Assembly (NCBI RefSeq): GCF_900089455.2
Contig: NZ_LT907988.1
Coordinates: 4,030,001 to 4,094,000, forward strand
Direction of reading: 5' to 3'
Source of the DNA: Orrella dioscoreae
GTDB taxonomy: Bacteria > Pseudomonadota > Gammaproteobacteria > Burkholderiales > Burkholderiaceae_B
Length of the DNA stretch: 64,000 nucleotides
Numbering within the stretch: the first letter of the stretch is position 1; every line of letters begins with the position of its first letter. This document shows, piece by piece, positions 45,511-55,961 of the stretch. The notes under the pieces are model-generated. The model ran no database searches and had not been told where the DNA came from. It saw nothing but the letters and a program-made list of their open reading frames with translations. The position numbers and the translations under genes are program-made.

Positions 45511-46917
45511 TCAGTCCCCCGGGGCGTCCTGGTCCTTCAGCTCGGCAAACTTCGCCGCCATCGTCGGATTGCCACGCGTCAGCTTCTTGATGGTCAAGTC
45601 TTCCGCCTTGTCATTGGCGAGGCGCAGGTTGTTCGCGGACTTGTACAGCGCCTCCTTGGTCTTTTCCAGGTCCTTGATGGCCTCGTCGATGCGCTTGACG
45701 GCCTCTTCGAAACCATCGGATGCCAGGCGCCAGTTGCGCCCGAACGCAGACTTGAAGTCATCCAGTTGCGTCTCGAATTTCGTGATGTCGAGGTTCTGCG
45801 CCTTCACCTGCGCCAGCTCCGCCTTGTACATCAAGGACTTCATCGCCGCGTTGCGCAGCAGCGTGATCATGGGGATGAAGAATTGCGGCCTGACGATGTA
45901 CATCTTCGGGTAGCGGTGGAACATGTCGACGATGCCCGTGTTGTACAGCTCGTTGTCGGGCTCGAGCAGGGAGACCAGCACGGCATATTCGCAGCCCTTC
46001 TCCGTGCGATCCTTGTCGAGCTCCTTCAGGAAGTCCTCGTTCTTCTTCTTGGTGGCCGTCTCATCGTTCTCGTTCTTCATCTCGAACATGATGGAGACGA
46101 TTTCGGTGCCATCTTCATCCAGGTCGCGGAAGACGTAGTCGCCCTTGCTGCCGCTGCGCGCGTCGTTGTCTTTCTCGAAATAGGCGCGCGGGAAGGCGGT
46201 GGCCCGGATCCGGTTGAACTCCGTCTCGCAGTGTTGCTCCAGCGTCTCGCCGACCATCTTCGTCGACAGGCGCGCCTTCATGTCGCGCAGGCGCTCGATC
46301 GCGTCATCGCGGTCCTTGATCTGCGTCTCGTACTTTTCCTTCAGCGATTTCTCGGCAAGGTGTTTTTCCAGCTCGGCGCGCTGCAGGCTGCCCTTCAGCC
46401 CATCCCTTTCCTTCTCGACGACGCTGACCGCCTCGGTGATGGCCAGCCGTTGCGTGATGCCGCTGGCGTCGAGCTGGGCCCGCAGCGCCTGGATTTCCGC
46501 TTCTTTCTGGGCCGTGGCTTTCTGCAGCTCGCTGGCAAGCCTGGCCTCGGCCAGTTCGGACGCCGCCTGCTGCCCGCTCCTGGCTTTCTCGAGTTCGTTG
46601 GCCAGCGCGTCGCGCTGCTTCTCGACGACGCTGCGGGCCTCGGTCACGGCGAGCCTGCTTGCCACCTCTCCGGCATCGAGCCTGGCCTTGAGGTCCTGGA
46701 TCTCGGCGTCCCTGGAAGACACGGCCTTCTGCAATTCGCCCGCGACCCTGGCCTGGGCGAGTTCGACCGCCGTGCGTTTCTCCTGCTCGGCCAGTTCCAG
46801 CCGCTCATGCAGCTGCTTTTCAAAATCGACGTCGCGGACCTGCTTCAGGATATCCGCGTAACCCGCCTCGTCGACCTTGAAGGCCTTCTTGCAATGGGGG
46901 CAGATGATTTCATGCAT
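45511..46917 (-). CDS. DUF2130-family coiled-coil protein
   Basis: The 468-residue cytoplasmic protein begins with a CPHC pair ([16 protein letters not shown]), continues with a long charged coiled coil (about residues 30-225) that contains internally repetitive segments ([20 protein letters not shown] resembles [20 protein letters not shown]), and ends in the DUF2130 domain ([42 protein letters not shown] split by conserved acids, [20 protein letters not shown]). The C-terminal domain recalls nuclease-like folds but the function is not established. It stands alone between the nemA operon and ychF. Confidence 0.88.
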   Translation of the reverse strand: MHEIICPHCKKAFKVDEAGYADILKQVRDVDFEKQLHERLELAEQEKRTAVELAQARVAGELQKAVSSRDAEIQDLKARLDAGEVASRLAVTEARSVVEKQRDALANELEKARSGQQAASELAEARLASELQKATAQKEAEIQALRAQLDASGITQRLAITEAVSVVEKERDGLKGSLQRAELEKHLAEKSLKEKYETQIKDRDDAIERLRDMKARLSTKMVGETLEQHCETEFNRIRATAFPRAYFEKDNDARSGSKGDYVFRDLDEDGTEIVSIMFEMKNENDETATKKKNEDFLKELDKDRTEKGCEYAVLVSLLEPDNELYNTGIVDMFHRYPKMYIVRPQFFIPMITLLRNAAMKSLMYKAELAQVKAQNLDITKFETQLDDFKSAFGRNWRLASDGFEEAVKRIDEAIKDLEKTKEALYKSANNLRLANDKAEDLTIKKLTRGNPTMAAKFAELKDQDAPGD

Positions 46918-46966
46918 GACGCTCTCCGGTTGCGTTCAGGTGATCGTCACGCATTGCTTGGGGGTA

Positions 46967-48058
46967 TCAGACGTTGAACAGGAAGTTCAACACGTCCCCA
47001 TCCTGCACCACGTACTCCTTGCCTTCGGCGCGCATCTTGCCCGCTTCCTTGGCGCCCGACTCGCCCTTGCAGGCGATGTAGTCGGCATAGGAAATGGTCT
47101 GCGCGCGAATGAAGCCGCGCTCGAAGTCGGTGTGGATCACGCCCGCGGCTTGCGGGGCGGTGGCGCCGATCGGCACCGTCCAGGCGCGCACTTCCTTCAC
47201 GCCGGCGGTGAAATAGGTCTGCAGGCCCAGCAGGCGGAAGGCGGCGCGGATCAGGCGGTTCAGGCCCGGCTCTTCCATGCCCATGTCGGACAGGAAGGCG
47301 GCGCGGTCGGCGTCGTCCAGGTCGACGATTTCCGATTCGATGGCCGCGCAGATGGCCACGACGGGCGCGTTGCGGGCGGCGGCGTATTCCGTCAGGCGGT
47401 CGAGCAGCGGGTTGTCGGTGAAGCCGTCATCGGCCACGTTGCCCACGTACATGGCGGGCTTGGCGGTGATGAAGCAGAGCTGCGCGACGTCGGCCATTTC
47501 CTCGGGCGACAGACCCAGCGAACGCACGGGCTTGGCTTCGTTCAGGTGCGTGATGCAGCGTTCCAGCACGGCGCAGATGCGCTGGGCATCCTTGTCGCCC
47601 GAACGGGCGGTCTTCTGGTGGCGCAACAGGGCCTTCTCGGCGGTCTGCAGGTCGGCCAGGGCCAGTTCGGTCTCGATGACCTCGATGTCGGCGATGGGGT
47701 CGACCTTGCCCGCCACGTGGATGACGTTCTCGTCTTCGAAGCAGCGCACGACGTTGACGATGGCGTGCGTCTCGCGAATGTGGGCCAGGAACTGGTTGCC
47801 CAGGCCTTCACCCTTGCTGGCGCCCGCCACCAGGCCGGCGATGTCCACGAACTCGACCGTGGCCGGCAGGATGCGCTCGGGCTTCACGATCTCGGCCAGG
47901 GCCTGCAGGCGCGGGTCCGGCACTTCCACCACGCCCACGTTGGGCTCGATGGTGCAGAAGGGATAGTTTTCGGCAGCGATGCCGGCGCGGGTCAGCGCGT
48001 TGAAAAGCGTCGATTTGCCAACGTTGGGCAGGCCGACGATGCCGCATTGCAGAGCCAT
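46967..48058 (-). CDS. ychF: Ribosome-binding redox-regulated ATPase/GTPase YchF (OLA1 family)
   Basis: The 363-residue protein is a universally conserved Obg-related P-loop ATPase. It has [15 protein letters not shown] (residues 8-22), [20 protein letters not shown] as the switch/G3 region, a central coiled-coil insertion and a C-terminal TGS domain ([30 protein letters not shown]). It associates with ribosomes and modulates translation and oxidative-stress responses. AGGAT precedes the ATG. It lies 106 bases after the CPBP gene in the pth-rplY-prs direction. Confidence 0.97.
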   Translation of the reverse strand: MALQCGIVGLPNVGKSTLFNALTRAGIAAENYPFCTIEPNVGVVEVPDPRLQALAEIVKPERILPATVEFVDIAGLVAGASKGEGLGNQFLAHIRETHAIVNVVRCFEDENVIHVAGKVDPIADIEVIETELALADLQTAEKALLRHQKTARSGDKDAQRICAVLERCITHLNEAKPVRSLGLSPEEMADVAQLCFITAKPAMYVGNVADDGFTDNPLLDRLTEYAAARNAPVVAICAAIESEIVDLDDADRAAFLSDMGMEEPGLNRLIRAAFRLLGLQTYFTAGVKEVRAWTVPIGATAPQAAGVIHTDFERGFIRAQTISYADYIACKGESGAKEAGKMRAEGKEYVVQDGDVLNFLFNV

Positions 48059-48164
48059 TGTGATCCTGTGCGTACGAAAGAGGGATTCTTGCGAATCCGC
48101 CAGTTTACCGCCCCTGGCCGACTCACCGCGTGACAGCGCTCACCGCCCCCTCTTTTACGCCCCT

Positions 48165-48938
48165 TCAGCCGCCTGCCAAGCCTCGCATCACCAACAAAAT
48201 CAACAACACCGGCCCCGCATTGAAAATCGCATGCAGCACGATGGCGTCGACGATGCCCGCCCGCGTGCGCAGCCATCCCAGCGCCAGGCCGGTCAGCCAT
48301 TGCGGCAGCACCAGCACCGGCATCAGCCACCAGGGCATGGCGTTCAGGGAATAGTTCGCCAGGTGCAGGCCGGCGAACGCCAGCGTGGCCAGGTGGAAGA
48401 CGACGGGATACAGGCGGATGTAGCGCCGCATGCACGGCCGCCAGTGGGCCGAGGGCGGATGCGGCCGGCGGCTGTGCCAGACCGACAGCGCCAGGCCCAG
48501 GGCCACCAGCGCGCCCGCCCACAGGCCAGGCCCCATGAGCAAGGCCGCGCCGCCCATGGGCACCATCCACAGCATGTGCACCGGGCGGCGCAGGCCGTAG
48601 CGGAACAACAGCTCTTCGACGATGGGCGCCCACAGGATGGCCTGCATCCACGGCAGGTTGTCCAGGTTGATGCGATGCTCGGCGCCCCCCGTGCCGGCCG
48701 CCAGCAGCACCAGCGGCCCCAGCGCGAAGATGTTCACGCTCCACAGGAACAGTGCCCAGGCCAGCAGCCGCGTGACGCGCGACTGCAATTGCCAATCGGC
48801 GGCCAGCCCCGTGCCGCCCCGGCGGCCGGGCCGTCGCGGCGACAGCCGCATCCAGCGCACGTCGCGCAAGAACGCGGCCAGCTCGCTGCGAAAGCGGCGG
48901 CGCGGCGGCTGGGACAGCTCAGGCGGGGTTGTCTGCAT
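48165..48938 (-). CDS. CPBP-family intramembrane metalloprotease-like protein
   Basis: The 257-residue membrane protein has about six to seven hydrophobic segments and the Abi/CPBP (Rce1-like) motifs: [10 protein letters not shown] (motif 1), [14 protein letters not shown] (motif 2 with His) and VLHAIFNAG (motif 3, H-x3-N). These form the glutamate/histidine metal site of the family. The substrate is unknown; several members process peptides or take part in immunity. It overlaps the pth 3' end by 20 bases; a later Met at about residue 30 is an alternative start. It sits in a housekeeping operon rather than a bacteriocin context. Confidence 0.85.
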   Translation of the reverse strand: MQTTPPELSQPPRRRFRSELAAFLRDVRWMRLSPRRPGRRGGTGLAADWQLQSRVTRLLAWALFLWSVNIFALGPLVLLAAGTGGAEHRINLDNLPWMQAILWAPIVEELLFRYGLRRPVHMLWMVPMGGAALLMGPGLWAGALVALGLALSVWHSRRPHPPSAHWRPCMRRYIRLYPVVFHLATLAFAGLHLANYSLNAMPWWLMPVLVLPQWLTGLALGWLRTRAGIVDAIVLHAIFNAGPVLLILLVMRGLAGG

Positions 48939-49515
48939 GCAGGCGGGCTGTCGCGCGAGTGAACTCGCCGTCCAGCAATTGAGGCATGACGGCGCGGCAG
49001 CGGATCAGCACGTCGTCCAGCGCCTGCTGCTCCTCCCGGCGCGCGGGATGCAGCACGAAATCCGCCACCTGCTGCTGCAGGCCCAGCGTGCGTGGATGCC
49101 CGATGCCCAGGCGCAGTCGCCAGAAGGCAGGGCTGCCCAGCACGGCCTGGATATCGCGCAAGCCGTTATGGCCGGCATGGCCGCCGCCCTGCTTCAGCTT
49201 CACCTGCCCGGGCATCAGGTCCAGCTCGTCATGCAGCACCAGGATCTGCTCGGGCGCCAGCTTGTAGAAACGCGCCAGTGCGCCCACGCACTGGCCGGAG
49301 CGGTTCATGTAGGTGATGGGCTTGGCGATCAGCAGGTTCTCGCCGCCGTGACGGGTCTTGGCGACCTGGCCGCTGAAGGCCTTTTCCAGGTTGAAGCTGG
49401 CGCGCAGGTCATCGGCCACCTGCTCGGCCAGCCAGAAGCCGGCGTTATGCCGGGTGCGCTCATAGTCCGGGCCGGGATTGCCCAGCCCGACGATCAATCG
49501 GATGGGAACGGACAT
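48919..49515 (-). CDS. pth: Peptidyl-tRNA hydrolase
   Basis: The 198-residue enzyme frees tRNA from prematurely released peptidyl-tRNA. It has [20 protein letters not shown] with the catalytic His near residue 23 and Asn near 13, the [16 protein letters not shown] segment and [19 protein letters not shown] followed by GHNGLRDI. Length is normal. It follows rplY in the conserved prs-rplY-pth order, separated from it by a terminator, so it may also have its own promoter. Confidence 0.96.
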   Translation of the reverse strand: MSVPIRLIVGLGNPGPDYERTRHNAGFWLAEQVADDLRASFNLEKAFSGQVAKTRHGGENLLIAKPITYMNRSGQCVGALARFYKLAPEQILVLHDELDLMPGQVKLKQGGGHAGHNGLRDIQAVLGSPAFWRLRLGIGHPRTLGLQQQVADFVLHPARREEQQALDDVLIRCRAVMPQLLDGEFTRATARLHADNPA

Positions 49516-49609
49516 GCGGGAAACGTAGGTCGATCGGGGCGCCGCCCCGGGAAGCAGGCCACACTATGCCATAGGTGACGACACAGGCCACCGCGGGCTG
49601 GCCAGAACG

Positions 49610-49640
49610 AAAAAAGCCGGATGGAATCCCATCCGGCTTT
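49610..49640 (-). terminator. Strong Rho-independent terminator of rplY
   Basis: A perfect 12-bp stem (49613-49624 with 49629-49640) and a 4-base loop are followed on the minus strand by a run of T residues (49610-49615). It lies about 50 bases past the rplY stop and separates prs-rplY from pth. The remaining 95 bases before pth show nothing notable. Confidence 0.92.
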
Positions 49641-49688
49641 CCTGCCGAGCTTGCATGGGCCGCCGCGCAGGCCGGCCCGGGCGGGCGA

Positions 49689-50297
49689 TCAGGCAGCGGG
49701 CGTTTCGCCTTCGCCTTCGGCGGCGTCAGCAGCGCCAGCGGGCACGACAGCGGTGGCCAGCAGCGGGTTGGTTTCGCCACCGTGGGCGATGTGGGTCACG
49801 CCCTTGGGCAGCTTGACGTCGGCCAGGTGAACCGATTGACCCACTTCCAGGTTGCTCAGGTCCACTTCGATGAACTGGGGCAGGTTGGCCGGCAGGCAGC
49901 TGATTTCCAGTTCGGTGGCGATGTGGCTGACGATGGCGCTGCCCAGCTTCACGGCGGGCGAGACTTCAGCGTTCACGAAGTGCAGCGGCACCTTGGTGTG
50001 CAGCGCTTGCTTGGCGTCGACGCGCTGGAAGTCCAGGTGCATGACCTGCTTCTTGTACGCGTGCCATTGCACGTCGCGCAGCAGCACTTGCTGGACCTTG
50101 CCGTCCACATCCATGTCCAGCACGGACGAGTGGAACTCTTCCTTGCGCAGGGCGTGGTAGATGTCGTTGTGGTCGACGTCGATCGACAGCGGCTGCTCGG
50201 TACCACCGTACACGACGGCGGGCACGCGGCCGGCGTGGCGCAGGCGGCGGCTCGCACTCGATCCCTGCAGGCTACGCGTAGAGGCGTTGAATTTCAT
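49689..50297 (-). CDS. rplY: 50S ribosomal protein L25/general stress protein Ctc
   Basis: The 202-residue long (Ctc-type) form of L25 binds 5S rRNA. The N-terminal L25 domain has [17 protein letters not shown] and VQHLDFQRV-like [10 protein letters not shown]; a beta-rich C-terminal domain and an acidic/alanine-rich tail (EGEGETPAA) complete it. It lies in the prs-rplY-pth cluster, which is conserved in beta- and gammaproteobacteria. Its 118-base leader contains three strong hairpins. Confidence 0.96.
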   Translation of the reverse strand: MKFNASTRSLQGSSASRRLRHAGRVPAVVYGGTEQPLSIDVDHNDIYHALRKEEFHSSVLDMDVDGKVQQVLLRDVQWHAYKKQVMHLDFQRVDAKQALHTKVPLHFVNAEVSPAVKLGSAIVSHIATELEISCLPANLPQFIEVDLSNLEVGQSVHLADVKLPKGVTHIAHGGETNPLLATAVVPAGAADAAEGEGETPAA

Positions 50298-50321
50298 GGT
50301 AATGCTCCAAACGAATGAAAA

Positions 50322-50405
50322 GGCGGCCTGGGCCGCCCGGTAGGGGCATGACGCGCGACATGCGCGTCACGTTTTGCAGGGGCCGCCGCGACCAGCGGCC
50401 CCTGC
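50322..50405 (-). promoter_or_regulatory. Three consecutive hairpins in the prs-rplY intergenic leader
   Basis: In transcription order: an 11-bp perfect stem (50395-50405 with 50376-50386), a 7-bp perfect stem (50363-50369 with 50349-50355), and a 7-bp stem with a 2-base loop (50331-50337 with 50322-50328) followed by TTTT just before the rplY ribosome-binding region. They could attenuate read-through from prs, stabilise mRNA ends, or act as a ribosomal-protein control site. Confidence 0.55.
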
Positions 50406-50415
50406 GAAGACGGAT

Positions 50416-51366
50416 TTACTCGACGAACAGCGAGCTGACGGACTCGGCGTTCGAGATGCGCATGATGGTTTCGCCCAGCAGCGCGGCGCACGACAGCTGG
50501 CGGATCTTGGGCGAGCTGCGCGCTTCCTCGGAGAGCGGGATGCTGTCGGTGACGACCAGCTCGTCCAGCTCGGAATTGTTGATGCGTTCGGCGGCGCCGC
50601 CCGACAGCACGGGGTGCGTGCAATAGGCGTAGACGGCGCCGGCGCCGCGCTCTTTCAGCGCTTGCGCGGCCTTGCACAGCGTGCCGGCGGTATCGACCAT
50701 GTCATCCATGATGATGCAGGTGCGGCCGTCGACTTCGCCGATGATGTTCATGACCTCCGACACGTTTGCACGCGGGCGGCGCTTGTCGATGATGGCCAGG
50801 TCCGCCTCCAGCGGCTTGGCCAGCGCCCGGGCGCGCACCACGCCGCCGATGTCGGGCGAGACCACGACCAGGTTCTTGTAGTTCTTGCGCCAGATGTCAC
50901 CCAGCAGGATCGGGCCTGCATAGATGTTGTCCACCGGAATGTCGAAGAAACCCTGGATCTGGTCGGCGTGTAGGTCCATGGTCAGGACGCGGTCCACGCC
51001 CACGACCTGCAGCATGTTGGCGACGACCTTCGCCGAGATGGCCACGCGCGCCGAACGCGGGCGGCGGTCCTGGCGGGCATAGCCGAAATACGGAATTGCC
51101 GCGGTGATGCGGCCGGCCGAGGCGCGACGCAGGGCGTCGACCATGACCATGACTTCCATCAGGTTGTCGTTCGTGGGCGCACAGGTCGGCTGCAGCACGA
51201 AGACGTCCTTGCCGCGGACGTTCTCGTTGATCTCGACCATGACTTCACCGTCGGAGAAACGCCCCACGGCCATCTTGCCCAGGGACATGTCGAGGTGGTT
51301 GACGACGTCCACAGCCAGGCGCGTATTGGCTGTGCCCGTGAAGATCATGAAGCTATCGTTGGTCAT
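50416..51366 (-). CDS. prs: Ribose-phosphate pyrophosphokinase (PRPP synthetase)
   Basis: The 316-residue enzyme makes phosphoribosyl pyrophosphate from ribose 5-phosphate and ATP for nucleotide, histidine and tryptophan synthesis. Landmarks are [20 protein letters not shown] (divalent flank), [13 protein letters not shown], the active-site [18 protein letters not shown] and the PRPP loop [13 protein letters not shown]. Length is standard. A terminator-like hairpin in its leader lies between the tRNA-Gln gene and the start codon. Confidence 0.98.
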   Translation of the reverse strand: MTNDSFMIFTGTANTRLAVDVVNHLDMSLGKMAVGRFSDGEVMVEINENVRGKDVFVLQPTCAPTNDNLMEVMVMVDALRRASAGRITAAIPYFGYARQDRRPRSARVAISAKVVANMLQVVGVDRVLTMDLHADQIQGFFDIPVDNIYAGPILLGDIWRKNYKNLVVVSPDIGGVVRARALAKPLEADLAIIDKRRPRANVSEVMNIIGEVDGRTCIIMDDMVDTAGTLCKAAQALKERGAGAVYAYCTHPVLSGGAAERINNSELDELVVTDSIPLSEEARSSPKIRQLSCAALLGETIMRISNAESVSSLFVE

Positions 51367-51397
51367 GATGAGAATTGCGGCTCCGACGACCCAAATG

Positions 51398-51448
51398 AAA
51401 AAAGCTGCTGAACCGGCGCCACGGATTGGAAGGCAAGTTCAACAGCTT
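51398..51448 (-). terminator. Terminator/attenuator between tRNA-Gln and prs
   Basis: On the minus strand GTTCAGCAGCTT-side bases 51402-51413 pair with 51437-51448 (12 bp, one G-U pair) around a 23-base loop, followed by six T residues at 51398-51403. It ends the tRNA transcript or attenuates prs, whose ATG is 32 bases further on. The other bases of the 155-base spacer show no ORF. Confidence 0.7.
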
Positions 51449-51521
51449 TATTTATGATGCCCTGATGGCAAGTGTCCGGGGGATTCTCGCGGCGGCGCCG
51501 CGGCATGGCCCTTGGACGGTT

Positions 51522-51598
51522 TGGCTGGGGAGGAAGGATTCGAACCTTCGCATGCCGGAATCAAAATCCGGTGCCTTAACCAGCTTGGCGACTCCCCA
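51522..51598 (-). tRNA. tRNA-Gln (anticodon UUG)
   Basis: The minus strand folds as a 77-nt tRNA with encoded CCA. The acceptor TGGGGAG pairs with CTCCCCA, the anticodon arm CCGGATTTTGATTCCGG carries UUG, and the T arm contains GGTTCGAATCC. Base 1 is U, as in other tRNA-Gln. It sits between ispE (20 bases upstream) and prs, an arrangement common in betaproteobacteria. Confidence 0.95.
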
Positions 51599-51618
51599 AC
51601 TGTAACTACTCACGCTCA

Positions 51619-52602
51619 CTACTCACGTTCAACCCAGTGCCGCAACGGATGCTCGTCCAATCCTTCGCAGGCATGTGCCTGGGCAAGCGGTACGCTGCTT
51701 TCCGTCCGCGACCCGGATTGCGCGAGTCGCATTTTAGCGGCGATTTCCGATTGTGCAAAAAGCGCTGAATCCAGGTCCGGGAACTGCCCGAACAGGCAGG
51801 CACCCGAGCCCGACATGCGCACCACGATGCCCTGTTGAGCCAGCCAGCTTGCGGCATTCCTGACTTCGGAATAGCGCGCCATGACGACGGGCTCCAGATC
51901 ATTGCGGCCAAAATAGCGGCTTGCGAACGTTGCAGACTGCGGGATTGAACTGCCACCCTGGTCCGCATTTCCATTCGCCGGCTGCCGTTTCGTTTTCAGC
52001 AGATCGGAAAAGTCCGCTATTTTGACGAGTTTCGTATCGCGTGTCAACTCGGGGGCGGAAAATATGCCCGCGGTCGGCACCGCGGCTTTCGGCTGTGCCA
52101 CCAGATAGGCAGCCGGACGCAGGTCCACGGCGGTCAGCAGCTCGCCCACGCCCTCGGCGAATGCGGACTGGCCGAAAACGAACACGGGCACGTCGGCGCC
52201 CAGGGGCAGGGCCAGGCGCATGAGTTCACGGCGCGAGAGGCCGGTGCCCCACAGGCGGTTCAGCCCGATCAGCACGCTGGCCGCATCGCTGGAGCCCCCA
52301 CCCAGGCCACCGCCGGCGGGGATGCGCTTCTGCAGCGATATCTGCACGCCCTGCTTCGCGCCCGTGGCGGCCTGCAACGCGCGCGCGGCGCGAACGGTCA
52401 GGTCGTCGTCCGCGGGCACGCCAGGCAGGTCGGTCGCGCGCGTGACGAGGCCGTCGCCGCGGGTGTCCAGGTGCAGGGTGTCGTACAGGCCCACGAAGCG
52501 GAACAGCGTCTGCAGCAGGTGATAGCCGTCAGGACGGCGTCCCACCACGTGCAGGAACAGATTGATCTTCGCGGGCGCGGGGATGTCGTAGAGCGTCGTC
52601 AT
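51619..52602 (-). CDS. ispE: 4-diphosphocytidyl-2-C-methyl-D-erythritol kinase
   Basis: The 327-residue GHMP kinase phosphorylates CDP-methylerythritol in the MEP isoprenoid pathway. It has [21 protein letters not shown] at the N terminus (substrate Lys/His), the ATP loop [14 protein letters not shown], and [12 protein letters not shown] near the C terminus. The last 30 residues extend slightly beyond E. coli IspE (283), where an insertion near residues 195-220 also adds length. It lies 23 bases after lolB, continuing the TPR-lolB-ispE run. Confidence 0.96.
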   Translation of the reverse strand: MTTLYDIPAPAKINLFLHVVGRRPDGYHLLQTLFRFVGLYDTLHLDTRGDGLVTRATDLPGVPADDDLTVRAARALQAATGAKQGVQISLQKRIPAGGGLGGGSSDAASVLIGLNRLWGTGLSRRELMRLALPLGADVPVFVFGQSAFAEGVGELLTAVDLRPAAYLVAQPKAAVPTAGIFSAPELTRDTKLVKIADFSDLLKTKRQPANGNADQGGSSIPQSATFASRYFGRNDLEPVVMARYSEVRNAASWLAQQGIVVRMSGSGACLFGQFPDLDSALFAQSEIAAKMRLAQSGSRTESSVPLAQAHACEGLDEHPLRHWVERE

Positions 52603-52625
52603 GGGCTTGCGGCGTGCGCCGCGGC

Positions 52626-53225
52626 TCAGGGCTGGATCGCGTCGACCACCAGGCGGACCACGATGCGCCGGCCCGCTTCATTGCGCTCGAGCACGAGCAG
52701 CTGCGGCCCTTGGGTGTCGTAGCGCGACAACGCGGCCTGCCAGCCGCCCTGCCGGAAGGCGGTGGGGCGGCCTGCATCGTCCTGGCGGACATCCTGCGCG
52801 GCGGGATCGGCGGCCAGGCGGCCACGCAGCCAGTCACGCAAGCCGGACACGGGGATGTCGCCGCCCAGCACCTCGGCGATCAAGGCGTCGGGGTTGGCGG
52901 CACGAAAGACCTCGCCGTTGGCGCGCGTCAGCACCGCGCCTTGCGGCGTGGCTTCCATGCGGGCCAGCGTGGAGCCGAAGGGATTGGCCAGATCGAGCAC
53001 CAGCCGGCGGCCCTGGTCGCGCCAGGCAAATCCGCCCTGCACGGCCTCGGGTTGCTCGCCAGGCGCTTCCACGCGCACGGCGAAGCGGCCCGTGCGGGCA
53101 AAGGCGTCGGTGATCTCGTCCGAGCCGCCGTCCGCGACGGGAGGCGGACTGACGCAGGCGGCCACCAGGGCGGTCAGGCCCGCGGCGGCGGCCACGCGCA
53201 GGAAGGTGCGCACGCGCGCCATCAT
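52626..53225 (-). CDS. lolB: Outer-membrane lipoprotein insertion protein LolB
   Basis: The 199-residue lipoprotein accepts lipoproteins from LolA and places them in the outer membrane. It has a lipoprotein signal peptide with lipobox LVAAC (Cys near residue 24), [20 protein letters not shown] at the start of the beta-barrel and [11 protein letters not shown] and [12 protein letters not shown] further in. Upstream in-frame codons are discounted, because the MMARVRTF start overlaps the TPR gene stop (ATGATG). The position between a TPR protein and ispE is the conserved one. Confidence 0.9.
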   Translation of the reverse strand: MMARVRTFLRVAAAAGLTALVAACVSPPPVADGGSDEITDAFARTGRFAVRVEAPGEQPEAVQGGFAWRDQGRRLVLDLANPFGSTLARMEATPQGAVLTRANGEVFRAANPDALIAEVLGGDIPVSGLRDWLRGRLAADPAAQDVRQDDAGRPTAFRQGGWQAALSRYDTQGPQLLVLERNEAGRRIVVRLVVDAIQP

Positions 53226-55072
53226 GGCTGCACGCCCAGGCGCTGCACGGTCTCCTTGAGCAGCGCGTTGTCGGCGTCCCTGGCGGACGCGTCGCGGAAC
53301 AGCTTCAGCGCCTCGGCGCGGCGGTTCAGCTTCCACAGCACTTCGCCCAGGTGCACGGCGATCTCGACGTCGTCGCGCAACGCATAGGCGCGCGTGAGGT
53401 ACCCCGCGGCGGCTTCGTCGTCGCCCAGCCGGTATTGCACCCAGCCCATGCTGTCCATGATGAAGGGATCGTTGGGCGCCAGTTCCAGGGCGCGCGTGAC
53501 GAGCGCCAGGGCCTCGGGCAGCCGCTGGCCCCGGTCGGCCAGCGTGTAGCCCAGCGCGTTATAGGCATGCGCATGCTCGGGGTCGAGGGCGATGACCTGA
53601 CGCAGCAGGCGCTCCATTTCCTCGACATTGCCCACGCGCTCCTGCAGCATCGCCAGGTCGTACTTGATCTCGACGGTGTCGGGCTGCCTGGCGTCGGCCT
53701 GGGCCAGGTACGCGATGGCCTCGTCCACGCGGTTGGACTCGCGCAGCAGTTGCGCCTCGGCCAGCGTGCCCTGCAGGGCCTCTTCCTCGTCCTGGGGCTG
53801 AGCGGACCGGATCAGGGCCAGCGCTTCATCGACATTGCCCTGCTTGGCGCGCAGGCTGGCCTGGCGCAGGCGGGCGCTGTAGCGCACGGACGGATCCTCG
53901 ATGCGGCCCAGCGCCTGGACGGCGCCGTCCAGGTCTCCCTGCTCCTCGGCGATGCGCGACAGCAGCAGGTAGGCGTCGGCGGACGCGGCAACCGCGTCGG
54001 TCGTGCCGGGCGCGGTGTCTCGCTCGCGCTGGGCCTGGACCTCGACGAACTGCTCGAGCGCGCCGCGGGCTTCAGGCAGGCGGCCGGCGCGATACAGGAT
54101 TTGCGCGCGGATGAACATGAGGTCGAAATCCTCGGGCGCGCGGCGCGACATGGACTCGATCTCGGACAAGGCGCCTTCGTGGTCGCCGTTATCGGAAAGC
54201 TGGGTGGCCAGGACGAGCCGCAGGCGGCGCGCGTCCGGGTTGCGCTGGGCGAACTCGCGGGCGTCGGCGATGGCGCGCACCGGGTCGTCCTTCAGCCCGT
54301 ATTCCAGCACGCGCTGGGCGGCCTCTTCGGAACGCGGGGCCAGCGCCAGGGCTTCGCGCGCCTCGCTGGCGGCACGCTCGGCGTCGCCGGCTGCCTGCGC
54401 CAGGTCGGCCAGTGCCATGCGGGAGGCCGGAATCTTGCGGGCGCTGTCGCTCAGGGCTTCGTCCAGCACGGCCAGGGCCTTGCGCCGGTCGCTCATGCGG
54501 CCGATGACGGCCAGCGCCTGGGCGATGGCGGCAGGCTTGTCGGCCGCGGCGTCGATGCGGGCGCGCAGGGTCTTGCCCAGGCCCGCGGTCTGGCCGGAGG
54601 CGGCTGCCAGCGCCAACTCGGTCGAGCTGGCTTCCGGGTCGTTCGGCGCCAGGCGCGACCAGTAGCGGGCGGCGTCCAGCGCGGCGCTGAGATTGCCGCC
54701 GGCCAGGGAGAATTCGAGCGCGCGGCGCGCCAGGCGGTAGTCGCCCGTGTCGCGCGCCAGCTCCAGCATGGTGTTGCCGGCGGTGGCATAGACGCCGCGC
54801 TGGGCGGCGATCTCGGACACGAGGATGCGATAGAGGATATTGGCCGAGAGGCTGACCTCGGGCAGTTGGCCCGGGCGCAAGCGGATGACCTCGGTCTCGG
54901 GCACGCGCTTCTTTTCCTGGAGGCGCTGCGCGACGATCTGGACGCCGTCACCCGCCTTGGGCGCGGCCTGGACCGGCAGTCCGGCGCAGGCCAACGCCAG
55001 CGCCAGGACAATGGATTTGAGAGGAGTTTGCGACTTCACGCGACCCGCCTGGTTGATGGCACAATCGGACAT
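53222..55072 (-). CDS. Exported TPR-repeat protein upstream of lolB
   Basis: The 616-residue protein has an N-terminal signal ([17 protein letters not shown]) and many TPR-like helical repeats (for example [60 protein letters not shown]). It is probably periplasmic or membrane-anchored and used for protein-protein contacts. Homologues lie directly upstream of lolB and ispE in betaproteobacteria, suggesting an envelope role. It is divergent from mutM, 61 bases away. No enzymatic motif was seen. Confidence 0.88.
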   Translation of the reverse strand: MSDCAINQAGRVKSQTPLKSIVLALALACAGLPVQAAPKAGDGVQIVAQRLQEKKRVPETEVIRLRPGQLPEVSLSANILYRILVSEIAAQRGVYATAGNTMLELARDTGDYRLARRALEFSLAGGNLSAALDAARYWSRLAPNDPEASSTELALAAASGQTAGLGKTLRARIDAAADKPAAIAQALAVIGRMSDRRKALAVLDEALSDSARKIPASRMALADLAQAAGDAERAASEAREALALAPRSEEAAQRVLEYGLKDDPVRAIADAREFAQRNPDARRLRLVLATQLSDNGDHEGALSEIESMSRRAPEDFDLMFIRAQILYRAGRLPEARGALEQFVEVQAQRERDTAPGTTDAVAASADAYLLLSRIAEEQGDLDGAVQALGRIEDPSVRYSARLRQASLRAKQGNVDEALALIRSAQPQDEEEALQGTLAEAQLLRESNRVDEAIAYLAQADARQPDTVEIKYDLAMLQERVGNVEEMERLLRQVIALDPEHAHAYNALGYTLADRGQRLPEALALVTRALELAPNDPFIMDSMGWVQYRLGDDEAAAGYLTRAYALRDDVEIAVHLGEVLWKLNRRAEALKLFRDASARDADNALLKETVQRLGVQP

Positions 55073-55133
55073 CTCACGATTGAATAGCCGATGTTATCAC
55101 TCGGCTCCCCCTGATTCATGCCCGCGGCGATCC

Positions 55134-55961
55134 ATGCCTGAGCTGCCAGAAGTCGAAACCACGCGCCGCGGCATCGCGCCGCTGATGACGGGACGGGCGC
55201 TCAAGCGCCTCGTCATCCACGAAAGCCGCCTGCGCTGGCCCATCCCGCCCGGCCTGGATGTCCTGCTGGCGGAACGCACCGTCGTGGCCTGCGAACGGCG
55301 CGGCAAGTACCTGCTGCTGCGCTTCGAGCATGGCACGCAGATCATCCACCTGGGCATGTCGGGGTCGCTGCGGCGGGTCCCGCCAGGCGAATTCCTGCGC
55401 AAGCACGACCACGTCGAATGGATCTTCGAGGACGCGGCGTTCCGGCTGCATGACCCGCGCCGCTTCGGCGCGGTGCTCTGGCACCCCACCGATGCCGGCC
55501 CGCTGCTGGAACATCCCCTGCTGGCCCGGCTGGGCATCGAACCCTTCGACCCGCGCTTCAACGGCGAGTGGCTGCACCGCCATTTCCAAGGCCGCGCGAT
55601 GGCGGTCAAGCAGGCCCTGCTGGCGGGCGACGCCGTCGTGGGCGTGGGCAACATCTATGCGTCGGAGTCGCTGTTCCGGGCGCGCATCCACCCCGCCACG
55701 CCTGCCGGCCGCCTGTCACGGGCCCGCTGCGACCGGCTGGCCCAGGCGGTGCTGCAGACATTGGGCGACGCCCTGACCTCGGGCGGCAGCACGCTGCGCG
55801 ACTACGTCAACAGCGACAGCGAGCCAGGGGCCTATTTCGATATCCACGCCGCCGTCTACGAACGCGCGGGCCAGCCCTGCAAGGTCTGCGGCACGCCGAT
55901 CCGCCGCATCGTGCAGGGCCAGCGCGCCACCTATTACTGCCCCCGCTGTCAGCGGGCCTGA
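55134..55961 (+). CDS. mutM: Formamidopyrimidine-DNA glycosylase
   Basis: The 275-residue base-excision repair enzyme removes 8-oxoguanine and ring-opened purines. After Met removal Pro1-Glu2 of [13 protein letters not shown] form the catalytic N terminus. Other landmarks are [42 protein letters not shown] (helix-two-turn-helix) and the C-terminal zinc finger ([12 protein letters not shown] and YYCPRCQ). The frame is open upstream but conservation starts at this ATG. It overlaps the convergent sulfatase-fold gene by 13 bases. Confidence 0.97.
   Translation: MPELPEVETTRRGIAPLMTGRALKRLVIHESRLRWPIPPGLDVLLAERTVVACERRGKYLLLRFEHGTQIIHLGMSGSLRRVPPGEFLRKHDHVEWIFEDAAFRLHDPRRFGAVLWHPTDAGPLLEHPLLARLGIEPFDPRFNGEWLHRHFQGRAMAVKQALLAGDAVVGVGNIYASESLFRARIHPATPAGRLSRARCDRLAQAVLQTLGDALTSGGSTLRDYVNSDSEPGAYFDIHAAVYERAGQPCKVCGTPIRRIVQGQRATYYCPRCQRA

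Noticed and set aside
53351-55087. 578-codon plus-strand ORF opposite the TPR gene
   Set aside because: Glycine/glutamine/leucine-rich shadow with no domain; the minus-strand TPR protein has a signal peptide and conserved neighbours.
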